A stretch of DNA of 64,000 bases from Pedobacter frigiditerrae (GTDB lineage Bacteria > Bacteroidota > Bacteroidia > Sphingobacteriales > Sphingobacteriaceae): NCBI RefSeq assembly GCF_032678705.1, contig NZ_JAVTSS010000001.1:2356001-2420000 (forward strand). The letters are read 5' to 3'. The stretch's first letter is position 1; the number at the start of each line of letters is the position of its first letter. Both the position numbers and the translations under genes were made by a program. This document shows, one piece after another, positions 43,886-52,767 of the stretch. The notes beneath the pieces are model-generated. The model saw only the letters and a program-made list of their open reading frames with translations, was not told the DNA's origin and did no database searches.

Positions 43886-44989
43886 ATGAAATTCATCAAG
43901 CAACGCTTAAAAATCATAGATAGCTTTATCATAGGCAAATACCTAGGTACTTTTGTATACACCTTGGTCTTGTTTGTGGTTATCATCGTTATTTTCGATT
44001 TATCTGAAAAATTAGACGATTTTTTAAAGCGTGATTTGAGTATTTGGCAAACCATTACACAATATTATGCAGGTGCAATTCCGTTTTACGTGAATATGCT
44101 GTCTCCCCTTATCAACTTTATTGCAGTAATATTTTTTACGGCAAAAATGGCCGACCAAACTGAAATTGTACCCATTTTAAGTGGCGGAGTTAGCTTTAAT
44201 CGCTTTTTAAGACCTTATTTGATCTCCTCATTTATCATTTTCTCAGTTAATCTAGCTTCCAATCTTTACATACTTCCATATACCAATCAAATTAAAAACA
44301 AGTTTGAAAATGAAGTTGTGAATGAGAAAGACCCTTCTGTAAAAACCAATATACACATGAAGGTAGACAACAATACCTATATCTATATTGATAATTTTGA
44401 CAATAAAACAAATATAGGTTATCGCTTCTCACTTGATAAATTTCAAGGCGATAATTTAAAGAAAAAGCTCATTGCAGACCGAATTGAGTGGGATTCTTTA
44501 AAGAGAGTATGGAAAATGGTCAACTACTCTACAAGAAACATAGATGGCTTAAAAGAAAGTATGGTGTATGCTAACACTAAAACAAAAGACACCATTTTAG
44601 ATATGAAACCTGATGACTTCTCTGCGTACCAGAATGTTTTTGAGAGCATGAGTGGCAAGGAATTATCAGATAAGATTAAAAAAGAGAGAATTAGGGGCTC
44701 AGGCATCATGAGCGATTTACTTTTTGAGCAATATAAGAGATGGTTTCAACCGCTATCTGCCTTTGTGTTAACGCTAATTGGCGTGGCATTGTCTTCTCGT
44801 AAGGTACGCGGAGGCGTAGGATTACCGCTAGGAATAGGCATCATTTTAAGTTTTGCCTACATCGTTTTTAACCAATTTGCTAAGATGTTTTCTACCAAAG
44901 GTGGATTACCACCTCTTTTGGCCGTATTATTACCTACCCTATTTTTTGGACTTTTAGGATTATATTTGTTGCGTAGAGCACCAAAATAA
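43886..44989 (+). CDS. LptF/LptG family permease (LPS export)
   Basis: A 367-residue inner-membrane protein of the YjgP/YjgQ family. Three spans lie in the N-terminal 125 residues (TFVYTLVLFVVIIVIFDLSEKLDDFL is the first), then a periplasmic beta-jellyroll (about 130-265), then three spans at about 283-365. LptF and LptG with LptB pull lipopolysaccharide out of the inner membrane. Whether this is F or G cannot be decided from one gene. It sits in a tight tgt-lptF/G-EamA operon with zero or one nucleotide between genes, an arrangement seen in other Bacteroidetes. Confidence 0.93.
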   Translation: MKFIKQRLKIIDSFIIGKYLGTFVYTLVLFVVIIVIFDLSEKLDDFLKRDLSIWQTITQYYAGAIPFYVNMLSPLINFIAVIFFTAKMADQTEIVPILSGGVSFNRFLRPYLISSFIIFSVNLASNLYILPYTNQIKNKFENEVVNEKDPSVKTNIHMKVDNNTYIYIDNFDNKTNIGYRFSLDKFQGDNLKKKLIADRIEWDSLKRVWKMVNYSTRNIDGLKESMVYANTKTKDTILDMKPDDFSAYQNVFESMSGKELSDKIKKERIRGSGIMSDLLFEQYKRWFQPLSAFVLTLIGVALSSRKVRGGVGLPLGIGIILSFAYIVFNQFAKMFSTKGGLPPLLAVLLPTLFFGLLGLYLLRRAPK

Positions 44990-45882
44990 TGAATCCGAAC
45001 CCTAAAGCCAACGACAATAAAAACTTACTAATCCTTCACCTTACTGTTTTTGTTTGGGGCTTTACAGGCATCTTAGGAGCTTTAATTTCAATTAATGCCG
45101 TGCAAATGGTATGGTACAGGGTTTTAATAGCCAGCATCTCCCTATTCGTTTATTTTATGCTCACTAAAACAAGCATTAAGGTAACCAAATCGCAGTTTCT
45201 AAAGTTCTTTTTTACTGGGAGTATTGTAGCCATTCATTGGATATTCTTTTTCCATGCCATTAAGGTTGCCAATGTCTCTGTAAGCTTAATTTGCCTCTCT
45301 TCAGTTACGCTTTTCATAGCCATATTAGAGCCGCTAATGAAGAAACAAAGGATTTCTAAGGGTGATATCTTTGTAGGATTATTAATCATATTAGGCATTT
45401 ATCTCATCTTTAAATTCGAATCCAAATATACCTTAGGGATTATTTTCGGCCTTTCCTCGGCAATTGCCGCAAGCTTATTTTCGACTATAAACTCAACTTT
45501 GGTGCAGAAAAACAACCCAAGTATTATAGGTTTTTATGAATTGAGCGGCGCCTTTTTTTGGATTACTTTATATCGTTTATTTGATAAAAGCCTACTTGTA
45601 GAGACCTTCAATTTGAGTCTGGAAGACTGGTTTTACCTGTTCGTTTTAGGTACAATTTGTACTGCTTTAGCATACGTTGCTGGCGTGTCTGTAATGCGAA
45701 CTTTGTCTGCTTTTAGGGTAGCTTTAATTACCAATTTAGAGCCTGTTTACGGCATCGTTTTAGCCTTCATTTTGTTCGGTTCTAAAGAACAAATGACAGG
45801 CGGATTTTACCTAGGTTCCCTCTTAATTTTAGCAGCAGTATTCATCTACCCCATCTATAAAAAGCGTAAAAATCAAAGTTAA
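44989..45882 (+). CDS. EamA/DMT-family transporter
   Basis: A 297-residue membrane protein with ten predicted spans and two EamA repeats (about 12-140 and 150-290). VWYRVLIASISLFVYF, GSIVAIHWIFFFHAIKVANVS and NLEPVYGIVLAFILFG are typical of drug/metabolite exporters. Its ATG overlaps the stop of the LptF/G gene by one nucleotide. The substrate is unknown. No terminator is seen immediately after it. Confidence 0.92.
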   Translation: MNPNPKANDNKNLLILHLTVFVWGFTGILGALISINAVQMVWYRVLIASISLFVYFMLTKTSIKVTKSQFLKFFFTGSIVAIHWIFFFHAIKVANVSVSLICLSSVTLFIAILEPLMKKQRISKGDIFVGLLIILGIYLIFKFESKYTLGIIFGLSSAIAASLFSTINSTLVQKNNPSIIGFYELSGAFFWITLYRLFDKSLLVETFNLSLEDWFYLFVLGTICTALAYVAGVSVMRTLSAFRVALITNLEPVYGIVLAFILFGSKEQMTGGFYLGSLLILAAVFIYPIYKKRKNQS

Positions 45883-46577
45883 TTTTCCGCTTACAAAGCT
45901 ACACTGAACATACAGGCTTACCTGCTTTTGAGCCATCCAAAAGACTCTAAAAATCCTAACACAAAACTTTAGCTACAACAGTATTTCAACACCCAATCAT
46001 TAAGGCATAAACGCATGTATTTGGGCTTCCATAAAGGGTAGCCCTATAGGGTAGGGGACAAGAAAAATGTCAGTACAAAAGAGTCAAAAACTAAGCTAAA
46101 AATCTGTTTAAATTCACGCTAAAAAACACTAAAAATAAGACTGAGTTTTCAACTCAAATCCCTTCGCCGTTAAAGGTCAAATAGCTATCAAAAACAAGCA
46201 GGAAAATAGACTCAAAACAACTCAAAACAAGTCCATAACTTACCAATTTTAACAAGGATTTTCTTTAACCCAGCACAGGGTTTATCAACAAAAATCGTAT
46301 ACATTTCAAAAATGTGAAGAAAAAATTTGCTTTAAATTAGATAGAAATAGTGTATCTTAACTTCGTTATTTTAACGAGCATCACAATTCTACAGAATCTA
46401 TTCAAATGCAGTTTAAAATCTCGTAATTTACACAAAACCATCACAAAATAGGTAATTTAATTAAAGTATATATAAAATTGAAAATCAGTCAATTAAATAA
46501 TTATAATTAAATAAAAATATTATCTATTTCCGTCAATCAAGAAATTTAAAAACTAAAAATATTAGCACTCTTTCAAT
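45883..46577. other. 695-nt AT-rich gene-free region
   Basis: No reading frame of convincing length or composition and no family repeat was found. It contains a few small dyads such as AGGGTAGCCCTATAGGGT at about 46044, the doublet ACTCAAAACAACTCAAAACA at about 46211, and AT-rich stretches before the next gene. It is the longest gap in the window without the usual repeat families. A small RNA or long leader for the gene at 46578 is possible but not shown. Confidence 0.5.
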
Positions 46578-49385
46578 ATGGTATTATTAAACAGCAATAT
46601 AAAATTGAAAACCAGTATTTTAACTATCATATTATCAAGTATTATTTCACTTAGCAGTTTTGGACAAATTTTTGATAGCGAGCAAAGCCCACTTAGTGTA
46701 AAATGGAAGAAAATTTACACGAATGGCTTTTCTATCATCTACCCTACCGAGTTAGAAAATGATGCACAAAGAATGGCTAATACCATCACCAAAATTTACC
46801 CCTCAGTTGGTCAGAGTTTAGGACGTCAGAAAACCACCATTCCAATCGTACTTCAGAACCGCGGAACAGTAGCAAATGGCTTCGTACAACTAGCTCCAAA
46901 AAAGTCGCAATTTTACACCACCCCTCCACAGCAATTTGATAGTCAAGATTGGCTAAACAATTTGGCAGTCCACGAGCTGAGACACGTTGCCCAATTCGAT
47001 AAAATTACTGGCAACGAAAAATTATTTTTAACCGAAGAAATCTACTTTGCCTACATGGGCGTTACCGTACCAACATGGTTTTTTGAAGGCGATGCAGTAA
47101 GCACAGAAACATCATTAACAAATGCAGGCAGAGGAAGGCAACCATCTTGGATTATGCCTTTCAGAACTTCGCTCCTTAGCGGTAAAAATTTCTCTTATTC
47201 AAAAGCCTATTTCGGCTCTAACAAAGACCAAACACCAGGCTACTACCAACTCGGCTATTTGATGAGTTCGGATCTAAGAAAAAATTATGGAAAAGGAATC
47301 ATGGACAGCTTACTGAGCGACATCCATGACAAACCCATCAGACTTTATCCTTTTTCTCAAAGCCTAAAAAATTATACTGGCAAAAACACGAAAAATTATT
47401 ATTTGAAAACTACCGCTCAAATTAAAAGCGATTGGCAAAAACAAGACGAGCAAAACAAGAGTGAAAATTACGTGAGCTTAAATCGCCCTGCGAAATATGC
47501 CAGCAACTATTTTTTGCCCACCGAAATTTCTACAACGCAAATTCTTGCGCTTAAACAAACCAAAGGAGATGCAGCAGGGTTTGTATTGGTCAATGCCGAC
47601 AAAAGCGAAGAGAGCCTATTTAAAATCGCTTATCAGGAGCAACCTTGGTTTAGTTATGGGAACGGAAAACTAGTTTGGGACGAGATTAGATATGACCCTC
47701 GATACAAACAAAGAAGCTACAGCGTAATCTGCATTTACGATTTTGCCACCAAAACAAAAAAGCAATTAACTTTTAAATCGAGGTACTTCTCTCCTGCCCT
47801 TTCGGCCGACGGAAAAAAACTAATTGCCGTTCAAATCGATTTGAGCAACAAATCAAACTTAATTGTTTTGAATACGCAAAGCGGAAAAATTCTAGAAACC
47901 ATACCAAATCCAGATAATTTAATTCTTCAAACGCCAAGCCTAAACGCCGACGGCTCAAAAACTACGTGGATAAGCGTGAGTGAAAAAGGAAAAGCTTTAT
48001 GGATTTCAGAAAATGGGAAATCGACCAAATTAATTAGCGAAACCAACCAACAATTAAGCAGACCCATATTTTTAAACGAAAATATCGCATTTAACGCTCA
48101 TCTAAGCGGCGTTGATAATGTTTATGAAGTTTTACCCTCAAGCAAGAAGATAATCGCTCTAACGGCAGCTAAATTTGGTGCTTTTAATCCGAGTTTATCG
48201 ATGGATGGGAAATCAATTTTGTTTAACAATTATCAATTGGTGGGTTATGAAATTGCTAAAACTCCAATCGACCAAAAACCTGTTCAAGAAAATCACTTTG
48301 TGTATTTTGGCGAAGAAGCAGAAAAGCAAGAGAACACCAAAAATGTTTTTGATAATATCCCTAAAGAAGTTTTCGTTTCAAAACCTTACAAACCTTTTGC
48401 ACACCTTTTCAATTTTCACAGCATTAGCCTTTCAACGGATGATGATGACAAATTAAACTTACAGTTAAAATCTAACGACCTCCTAAACACCTTCGATTTT
48501 TATACTGGAATTGGTTATGATGATGAACTGAGAAAAATAGAATATAATGCAGGTTTCGCTTACAAAGCTTTATACCCAGTTTTAAGTGCCACTTTTAAAA
48601 ACCGTCCTAGATTGGGTTATTACAAACAAGGCAGCACAATTAACAAAGCCGAGTGGAGAGAAAATTACTTAAAAGTTAAAGCAACAGTTCCAGTTAGCTT
48701 TAGTGCGTATAACCACAATTACAGTTTTGTTGGCGAAGTCGGAACAACCTACACGCAAAGAAATTTTGAAGCCAAAGAAGCAGCCCTTTTCAATAAAAAC
48801 ATCAATTTCCCTATGACTTATCAATTTGGATTTTCGCACAGCGTTCGTGTTGCAGAGCGAGATGTTGCACCACGATGGGCACAATCTGTAAGTTTTAGTT
48901 ATTTTAACCAACCGTTCGACAAAAGCTTAAACGGAGATTTATTTGCTTTTGAAAGCAATTTCTATTTTCCAGGTTTTGCAAAAAATCATTCATTTACCGC
49001 TGGCTTTAACTACCAAAAAACTTCTGGAACGTTAAATTTCAACAACGAAATCACCACGGTGTACGGCTACAATCAAATTGTTGCGAAGAGTCTGTTAAGA
49101 AACACATTGCTGCTGAATTACCGCTTTCCAATTGCATTTCCAGACCTAGAAATTGGCTCTTTAGCTTACATCAGAAATTTTAGGGGTGGCTTTTTCAGTC
49201 ATTATGAAAACATTGGCTCTGAAACAAATTTATCGCAACCTAAAACTTTTGGCCTCGAATTGCGTAGTAGTATGAACTTGTTGCGCTACCAACCAATTGT
49301 TGATTTAGGCGCAAGATTGGTTTTTGTAAATCAAATCTACAATCAAAACCCTATCTTAGAGTTCACGTTTAACTATAGTTTTTAA
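46578..49385 (+). CDS. Putative outer-membrane protein: gluzincin-like domain, beta-propeller and beta-barrel
   Basis: A 935-residue exported protein. The signal peptide ends near SLSSFGQ (residue 30). Residues 40-290 hold HELRH (132-136), an HExxH zinc motif, with Glu170 in PTWFFEGDAV as a likely third ligand, typical of gluzincin (peptidase MA-like) domains. Residues about 330-580 have TolB/PD40-type propeller strands (SPALSADGKKLIAVQ, TPSLNADGSKTTWIS, NPSLSMDGKSILFN). Residues 600-935 are beta-rich and end in FTFNYSF with a terminal Phe, as in outer-membrane barrels. A surface- or periplasm-acting protease is inferred. The LapA-like gene follows after 4 nt. Confidence 0.85.
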   Translation: MVLLNSNIKLKTSILTIILSSIISLSSFGQIFDSEQSPLSVKWKKIYTNGFSIIYPTELENDAQRMANTITKIYPSVGQSLGRQKTTIPIVLQNRGTVANGFVQLAPKKSQFYTTPPQQFDSQDWLNNLAVHELRHVAQFDKITGNEKLFLTEEIYFAYMGVTVPTWFFEGDAVSTETSLTNAGRGRQPSWIMPFRTSLLSGKNFSYSKAYFGSNKDQTPGYYQLGYLMSSDLRKNYGKGIMDSLLSDIHDKPIRLYPFSQSLKNYTGKNTKNYYLKTTAQIKSDWQKQDEQNKSENYVSLNRPAKYASNYFLPTEISTTQILALKQTKGDAAGFVLVNADKSEESLFKIAYQEQPWFSYGNGKLVWDEIRYDPRYKQRSYSVICIYDFATKTKKQLTFKSRYFSPALSADGKKLIAVQIDLSNKSNLIVLNTQSGKILETIPNPDNLILQTPSLNADGSKTTWISVSEKGKALWISENGKSTKLISETNQQLSRPIFLNENIAFNAHLSGVDNVYEVLPSSKKIIALTAAKFGAFNPSLSMDGKSILFNNYQLVGYEIAKTPIDQKPVQENHFVYFGEEAEKQENTKNVFDNIPKEVFVSKPYKPFAHLFNFHSISLSTDDDDKLNLQLKSNDLLNTFDFYTGIGYDDELRKIEYNAGFAYKALYPVLSATFKNRPRLGYYKQGSTINKAEWRENYLKVKATVPVSFSAYNHNYSFVGEVGTTYTQRNFEAKEAALFNKNINFPMTYQFGFSHSVRVAERDVAPRWAQSVSFSYFNQPFDKSLNGDLFAFESNFYFPGFAKNHSFTAGFNYQKTSGTLNFNNEITTVYGYNQIVAKSLLRNTLLLNYRFPIAFPDLEIGSLAYIRNFRGGFFSHYENIGSETNLSQPKTFGLELRSSMNLLRYQPIVDLGARLVFVNQIYNQNPILEFTFNYSF

Positions 49386-49389
49386 CCCT

Positions 49390-49677
49390 ATGAAAGCAAA
49401 AACCATATTCATCATCGTTATTACCGCTTTATTAACCACTTTTTTAGTCACAAACAGCGACCCCGTAGAATTTACTTTCATCATTGGGGAGCCAGTTTCT
49501 GTGTCAAAACTAATTGTGATTGGCATTTGTGTTTTAATCGGCTTTATCATTGGTTTTATTGTAGGCAGACCACGTAAAACAGTGAGCACTTACGATACAG
49601 AAATCGAAAAAGGATATGCTGGAAACACAGAGAATAAATCTAATTTAAGCGACGAGGATAGAGATTATATCAGTTAA
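49390..49677 (+). CDS. LapA/DUF1049-like small membrane protein
   Basis: A 95-residue protein with two membrane spans (about 5-20 and 41-60) connected by TNSDPVEFTFIIGEPVSVSKL, the usual LapA hairpin, and a polar tail starting GRPRKTVS. In E. coli LapA works with LapB in controlling lipopolysaccharide synthesis; this cannot be assumed here. It starts 4 nt after the outer-membrane metalloprotease gene and probably belongs to the same operon. Confidence 0.82.
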   Translation: MKAKTIFIIVITALLTTFLVTNSDPVEFTFIIGEPVSVSKLIVIGICVLIGFIIGFIVGRPRKTVSTYDTEIEKGYAGNTENKSNLSDEDRDYIS

Positions 49678-50100
49678 ACCCCTAAATCCCCTGAAGGGGA
49701 CTTTGTATAGTTGGAATGTAGGCCGCATTAAAGGCAAGTCCCCTTCAGGGGATTTAGGGGTAAAGCAGTTTCCTTTTCCATAGGAAATTTTAGCCCCGCT
49801 ATCGTTTCAATCTTTTTTGCGGGTTATTATAGTCATCCGATGAATATAACCAGCTGTACAAGTATTCATCGGATGACTAAATTGGCGAAACCAAAAAAGT
49901 ATTTTCACTGCTATCGGGTTTATTTTACGCAGGCAGCTGCAACTATGTAGGTTTGCTCCTAGCAGTTGCCAAGACCCACCAACTTTGTTAATTAAACCTT
50001 ATTGGAACGAGCACGTAGGGATAACCTTTCGGTTACCCGAAGTAAAGTGGAAAGAAGGACTGAAGAACCGATGAAACACTGACATTCGTTTTCAAAACAA
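49678..50100. repeat. Intergenic repeat block with a perfect 24-bp inverted repeat
   Basis: The arms 49679-49702 and 49737-49760 are exact inverse copies built from CCCCTAAATCCCCTGAAGGGG with a 34-nt loop. They could also terminate the LapA-like operon. A second composite element at about 49796-49925 (CCCGCTATCGTTTCAATC ... TTCACTGCTATCGGGTTT) contains the inner pair AGTCATCCGATGAAT/ATTCATCGGATGACT. No gene is seen in this stretch. Confidence 0.7.
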
Positions 50101-50130
50101 AAAAACCTTAACGATTACGCTAAGGTTTTT
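50101..50130 (-). terminator. Terminator of the trans-sulfuration enzyme gene
   Basis: AAAAACCTTA and TAAGGTTTTT pair around ACGATTACGC; on the minus strand a T7 run follows. Confidence 0.8.
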
Positions 50131-50152
50131 AAATACTGTGAACTGAAAACTG

Positions 50153-51319
50153 CTAACTGTTTAGCGCTCCCTTAATATCAGCGATAATATCATCAATATG
50201 TTCCAAACCAATAGATAAACGAACTGTTCCTTGCTCAATTCCAACCTCTAAACGTTGTTCTTCAGTCAATTTTGAGTGGGTACTTGTTGCTGGGTGAGTA
50301 GCGATTGAACGTGTATCGGCCAAGTTTGCAGAGATAGAAAACATTTTCAATCCATCCATAAATTGACGAGCACCTTCTACCCCGTTTTTAACAACTACGG
50401 TTACAATTCCCCCACCCTGTTTCATTTGCTTTTTAGCAATTTCATATTGAGGATGAGATTTTAGAAACGGATATTTCACTAACTTAACTTGTTCCTGCCC
50501 TTCTAAAAATTCGGCCACTTTTAAGGCATTTTCACAATGTCTGTCCATTCTAATTGCCAAAGTTTCTAAGCTTTTAGATAAAATCCAAGCGTTAAAAGGA
50601 GACAATGATGGGCCGCTATGGCGAGCAAAATTGATTATTTCGGTTATCAAATCTTTGCTACCTAAAATAATACCACCCAACACACGCCCCTGACCATCAA
50701 TATATTTGGTTGCAGAGTGGATAGAAATATCTGCACCTAATTTAATAGGCTGTTGTAAGTATGGCGTTGCAAAACAATTGTCGACTACTAACAAAACGTT
50801 GTGTTTTTTTGCCAGACCAGCTAAAAACTCCAAGTCAATAATATCAATACCAGGATTTGAAGGTGTTTCTACAAAAAGCATTTTGGTATTCGGCTTAATT
50901 AAACCTTCCCAATCTTGTGGCTTGTCTAAATCTGCATAATCGAAAGTAACACCCCATTTAGAAAACACATTAGTTAATAATTGGTGTGTTGAACCAAAAA
51001 CCGAACGGCTCGAAACAATATGATCGCCACTTTTTAAGAAAGCACCAAATGTTGTAAAAATAGAAGCCATTCCCGTTGCGGTAGCGAAACCATCTTCTGC
51101 TCCTTCTAACAAACACATTTTTTCTATAAACTCAGAAGTGTTTGGATTAGAATAACGGCTATACACATTTCCCTCTTTTTCGTTAGCAAACAAAGCACGC
51201 ATTTCCTCTGCATCATCAAACTTATAACTTGAAGTTAGATAGATAGGCGAAGAATGTTCTTTGTGTAAACTTCTTTCTGTTTGGGTACGAATAGCGATGG
51301 TTTCAAAATTTTTGGACAT
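50153..51319 (-). CDS. Trans-sulfuration PLP enzyme (O-succinylhomoserine sulfhydrylase / cystathionine gamma-synthase type)
   Basis: A 388-residue fold-type I PLP enzyme of the Cys/Met metabolism family. YSRYSNPN near residue 55, the glycine loop ATGMASIFTTF, VDNCFATPYLQQP and the Schiff-base lysine in SATKYIDGQGRVLGG are clear. The C-terminal block NLADTRSIATHPATSTH binds substrate carboxylate. The sequence is closest in feel to MetZ-type O-succinylhomoserine sulfhydrylases, but gamma-synthase or gamma-lyase activity is possible. With the cystathionine beta-synthase-like gene at 35.6-37.0 kb, it gives the window two sulfur amino-acid enzymes. Confidence 0.9.
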   Translation of the reverse strand: MSKNFETIAIRTQTERSLHKEHSSPIYLTSSYKFDDAEEMRALFANEKEGNVYSRYSNPNTSEFIEKMCLLEGAEDGFATATGMASIFTTFGAFLKSGDHIVSSRSVFGSTHQLLTNVFSKWGVTFDYADLDKPQDWEGLIKPNTKMLFVETPSNPGIDIIDLEFLAGLAKKHNVLLVVDNCFATPYLQQPIKLGADISIHSATKYIDGQGRVLGGIILGSKDLITEIINFARHSGPSLSPFNAWILSKSLETLAIRMDRHCENALKVAEFLEGQEQVKLVKYPFLKSHPQYEIAKKQMKQGGGIVTVVVKNGVEGARQFMDGLKMFSISANLADTRSIATHPATSTHSKLTEEQRLEVGIEQGTVRLSIGLEHIDDIIADIKGALNS

Positions 51320-51392
51320 TGTATGAGATTTGAGTATTGCGATATGAGATTTGAGATGAATTGCAGGTGTTCTAAACCTTAAACCCTACACC

Positions 51393-51809
51393 TTAAACCT
51401 TATTTATTGTGTAAGTAAAGTTAATTTTTGCAGAGCGACCTAAGATATTTGCTACCGAGCAGTATTTATCGAAAGTTAAAGCCAAGGCACGTTCTACTTT
51501 TTGTTCATTCAAATTGCCAGAAAGGTTAAACTGAATATTAATTTCTTCAAATATTGCAGGTTCTGCAGTTACTCTTGAAGCTTTAATATTGATTTTGATA
51601 TCTGCTAAATCTTCCTTTTGTTTGGTAAGAATATTTACCATATCAATTCCACTACAACCACCTAAACCAATCAGTAAAGTTTCCATTGGTCTAAAGCCCT
51701 TTCCTTCTCCCCCAATTGCGGGATTTGCATCTAACTCAACAGTAAAACCGCCTTCGTTGCTTGCTTCAAAATTAAATTTCCCGCTTTTGCGGATTAGGTT
51801 TATTTCCAT
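51393..51809 (-). CDS. OsmC family protein
   Basis: A 138-residue protein with the OsmC/Ohr fold. RPMETLLIGLGGCSGIDMVNIL contains the first active Cys, and DKYCSVANILGRSAKI the second, the pair that reduces organic hydroperoxides. The start Met (MEINLIRKSG) at 51809 is preferred to a TTG four codons upstream. It sits 73 nt upstream of the sulfur amino-acid enzyme on the same strand and may be co-transcribed. The precise substrate, peroxide or other thiol-reactive compound, is unknown. Confidence 0.9.
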   Translation of the reverse strand: MEINLIRKSGKFNFEASNEGGFTVELDANPAIGGEGKGFRPMETLLIGLGGCSGIDMVNILTKQKEDLADIKINIKASRVTAEPAIFEEINIQFNLSGNLNEQKVERALALTFDKYCSVANILGRSAKINFTYTINKV

Positions 51810-51829
51810 TTTCAGTATCAAGTATTATC

Positions 51830-51895
51830 CTCCCCAACCCTCCAAAGGAGGGAGTGTAATCATCGCTCCTCTCTTTTGGGGAGGTTGGGAGGGGA
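51830..51895. repeat. CCTCCCCAACCCTCC inverted repeat
   Basis: CCTCCCCAACCCTCCAAAGG and TTTTGGGGAGGTTGGGAGGGG form an imperfect inverted repeat in the short gap between ispE and the OsmC gene. Confidence 0.6.
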
Positions 51896-51896
51896 T

Positions 51897-52700
51897 TTAA
51901 ATATCGTAAAAAACCAAGTTATCTTTTTCCAATTCTGACAATTTAACTGGCTTTTCAAAAATAGCGTAAACAGATGAACCGCTTCCACTCATTAGCGCAA
52001 ATGTAGCACCTGCAGCATAAAGCTTTGTTTTTATTTCGTCAATTTCTGGATATTTTTCAAAAACAGAAACCTCAAAATCATTTAAAATATTGGCTTTCCA
52101 ATCGCTTAAAGGCAAATGTATTAAATCTATTAAGGATGTGGCAGGTTCTTTAACTTTTACTTTGCTGTAAGCTTCGGCAGTTGAAACGTGAATTGGTGGC
52201 TTAACCAGTACCATAAAATGATTGGATAAATCAACTTGTAAATCTTCAAATTCATCGCCTTTGGCAAAAGCATAAGCAGGTTTGTTTTCGATAAAAAAAG
52301 CACAATCTGCACCTAAAACCCTTGCGTAGCCTTGCATTTTTTCAACTGACAAACCCAAATCAAATTTATCATTAACCAATTTAATTAAAAACGCAGCATC
52401 TGCAGAACCTCCTCCTAAACCAGCACCAACAGGAATGTTTTTTAATAAAACAATTTGTTGATGAGGTAAATCAAAGTCCTTTTGTAAGGTCTTAAATGCC
52501 TTCAAGCAAATATTATCATCGGCATTGCCTGGTATTTCGATACCTTTTATGATACATTCCGTTATTTCAGAATCAATCAATTCTACTACATCATACAGCT
52601 TAACAGGATAAAAAACGGTTTGTAGGTCATGAAAGCCATCAGTACGTTTCTCCGTTAAGAATAGTCCGAGATTTATTTTAGCATTTGCAAAAGCGAGCAT
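51897..52700 (-). CDS. ispE: 4-diphosphocytidyl-2-C-methyl-D-erythritol kinase
   Basis: A 267-residue GHMP-family kinase of the MEP isoprenoid pathway, phosphorylating CDP-methylerythritol with ATP. AKINLGLFLTEKRTDGFHDLQTVFYPV is the typical N-terminus, VGAGLGGGSADAAFLIKL the ATP-binding glycine loop (about 88-106) and MSGSGSSVYAIF the C-terminal GHMP motif. It shows that isoprenoids are made through the non-mevalonate route. An MFS gene of the fosmidomycin-resistance group lies 50 kb away, with no direct link. Confidence 0.95.
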   Translation of the reverse strand: MLAFANAKINLGLFLTEKRTDGFHDLQTVFYPVKLYDVVELIDSEITECIIKGIEIPGNADDNICLKAFKTLQKDFDLPHQQIVLLKNIPVGAGLGGGSADAAFLIKLVNDKFDLGLSVEKMQGYARVLGADCAFFIENKPAYAFAKGDEFEDLQVDLSNHFMVLVKPPIHVSTAEAYSKVKVKEPATSLIDLIHLPLSDWKANILNDFEVSVFEKYPEIDEIKTKLYAAGATFALMSGSGSSVYAIFEKPVKLSELEKDNLVFYDI

Positions 52701-52716
52701 TTTATTTTATTTTATT

Positions 52717-52765
52717 GTCATCCTGAGCGAACCTGTCCCGACTTCTTCGGGAGTCGAAGGATTAG
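52717..52765. repeat. REP-like repeat, family A, with nested palindrome
   Basis: GTCATCCTGAGCG is followed by AACCTG, the palindrome TCCCGACTTCTTCGGGA (52736-52752) and then GTCGAAGGA. Copies at 649-681 and 16908-16966 lack the palindrome. Confidence 0.75.
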
Positions 52766-52767
52766 AT

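Noticed and set aside
46270..46330. Possible DnaA-box cluster or origin near TTTATCAACA
   Set aside because: Only one weak match and no dnaA, dnaN or typical origin genes nearby.
48669..48911. Antisense frame within the metalloprotease-barrel gene
   Set aside because: It is a shadow frame with no supporting signal.
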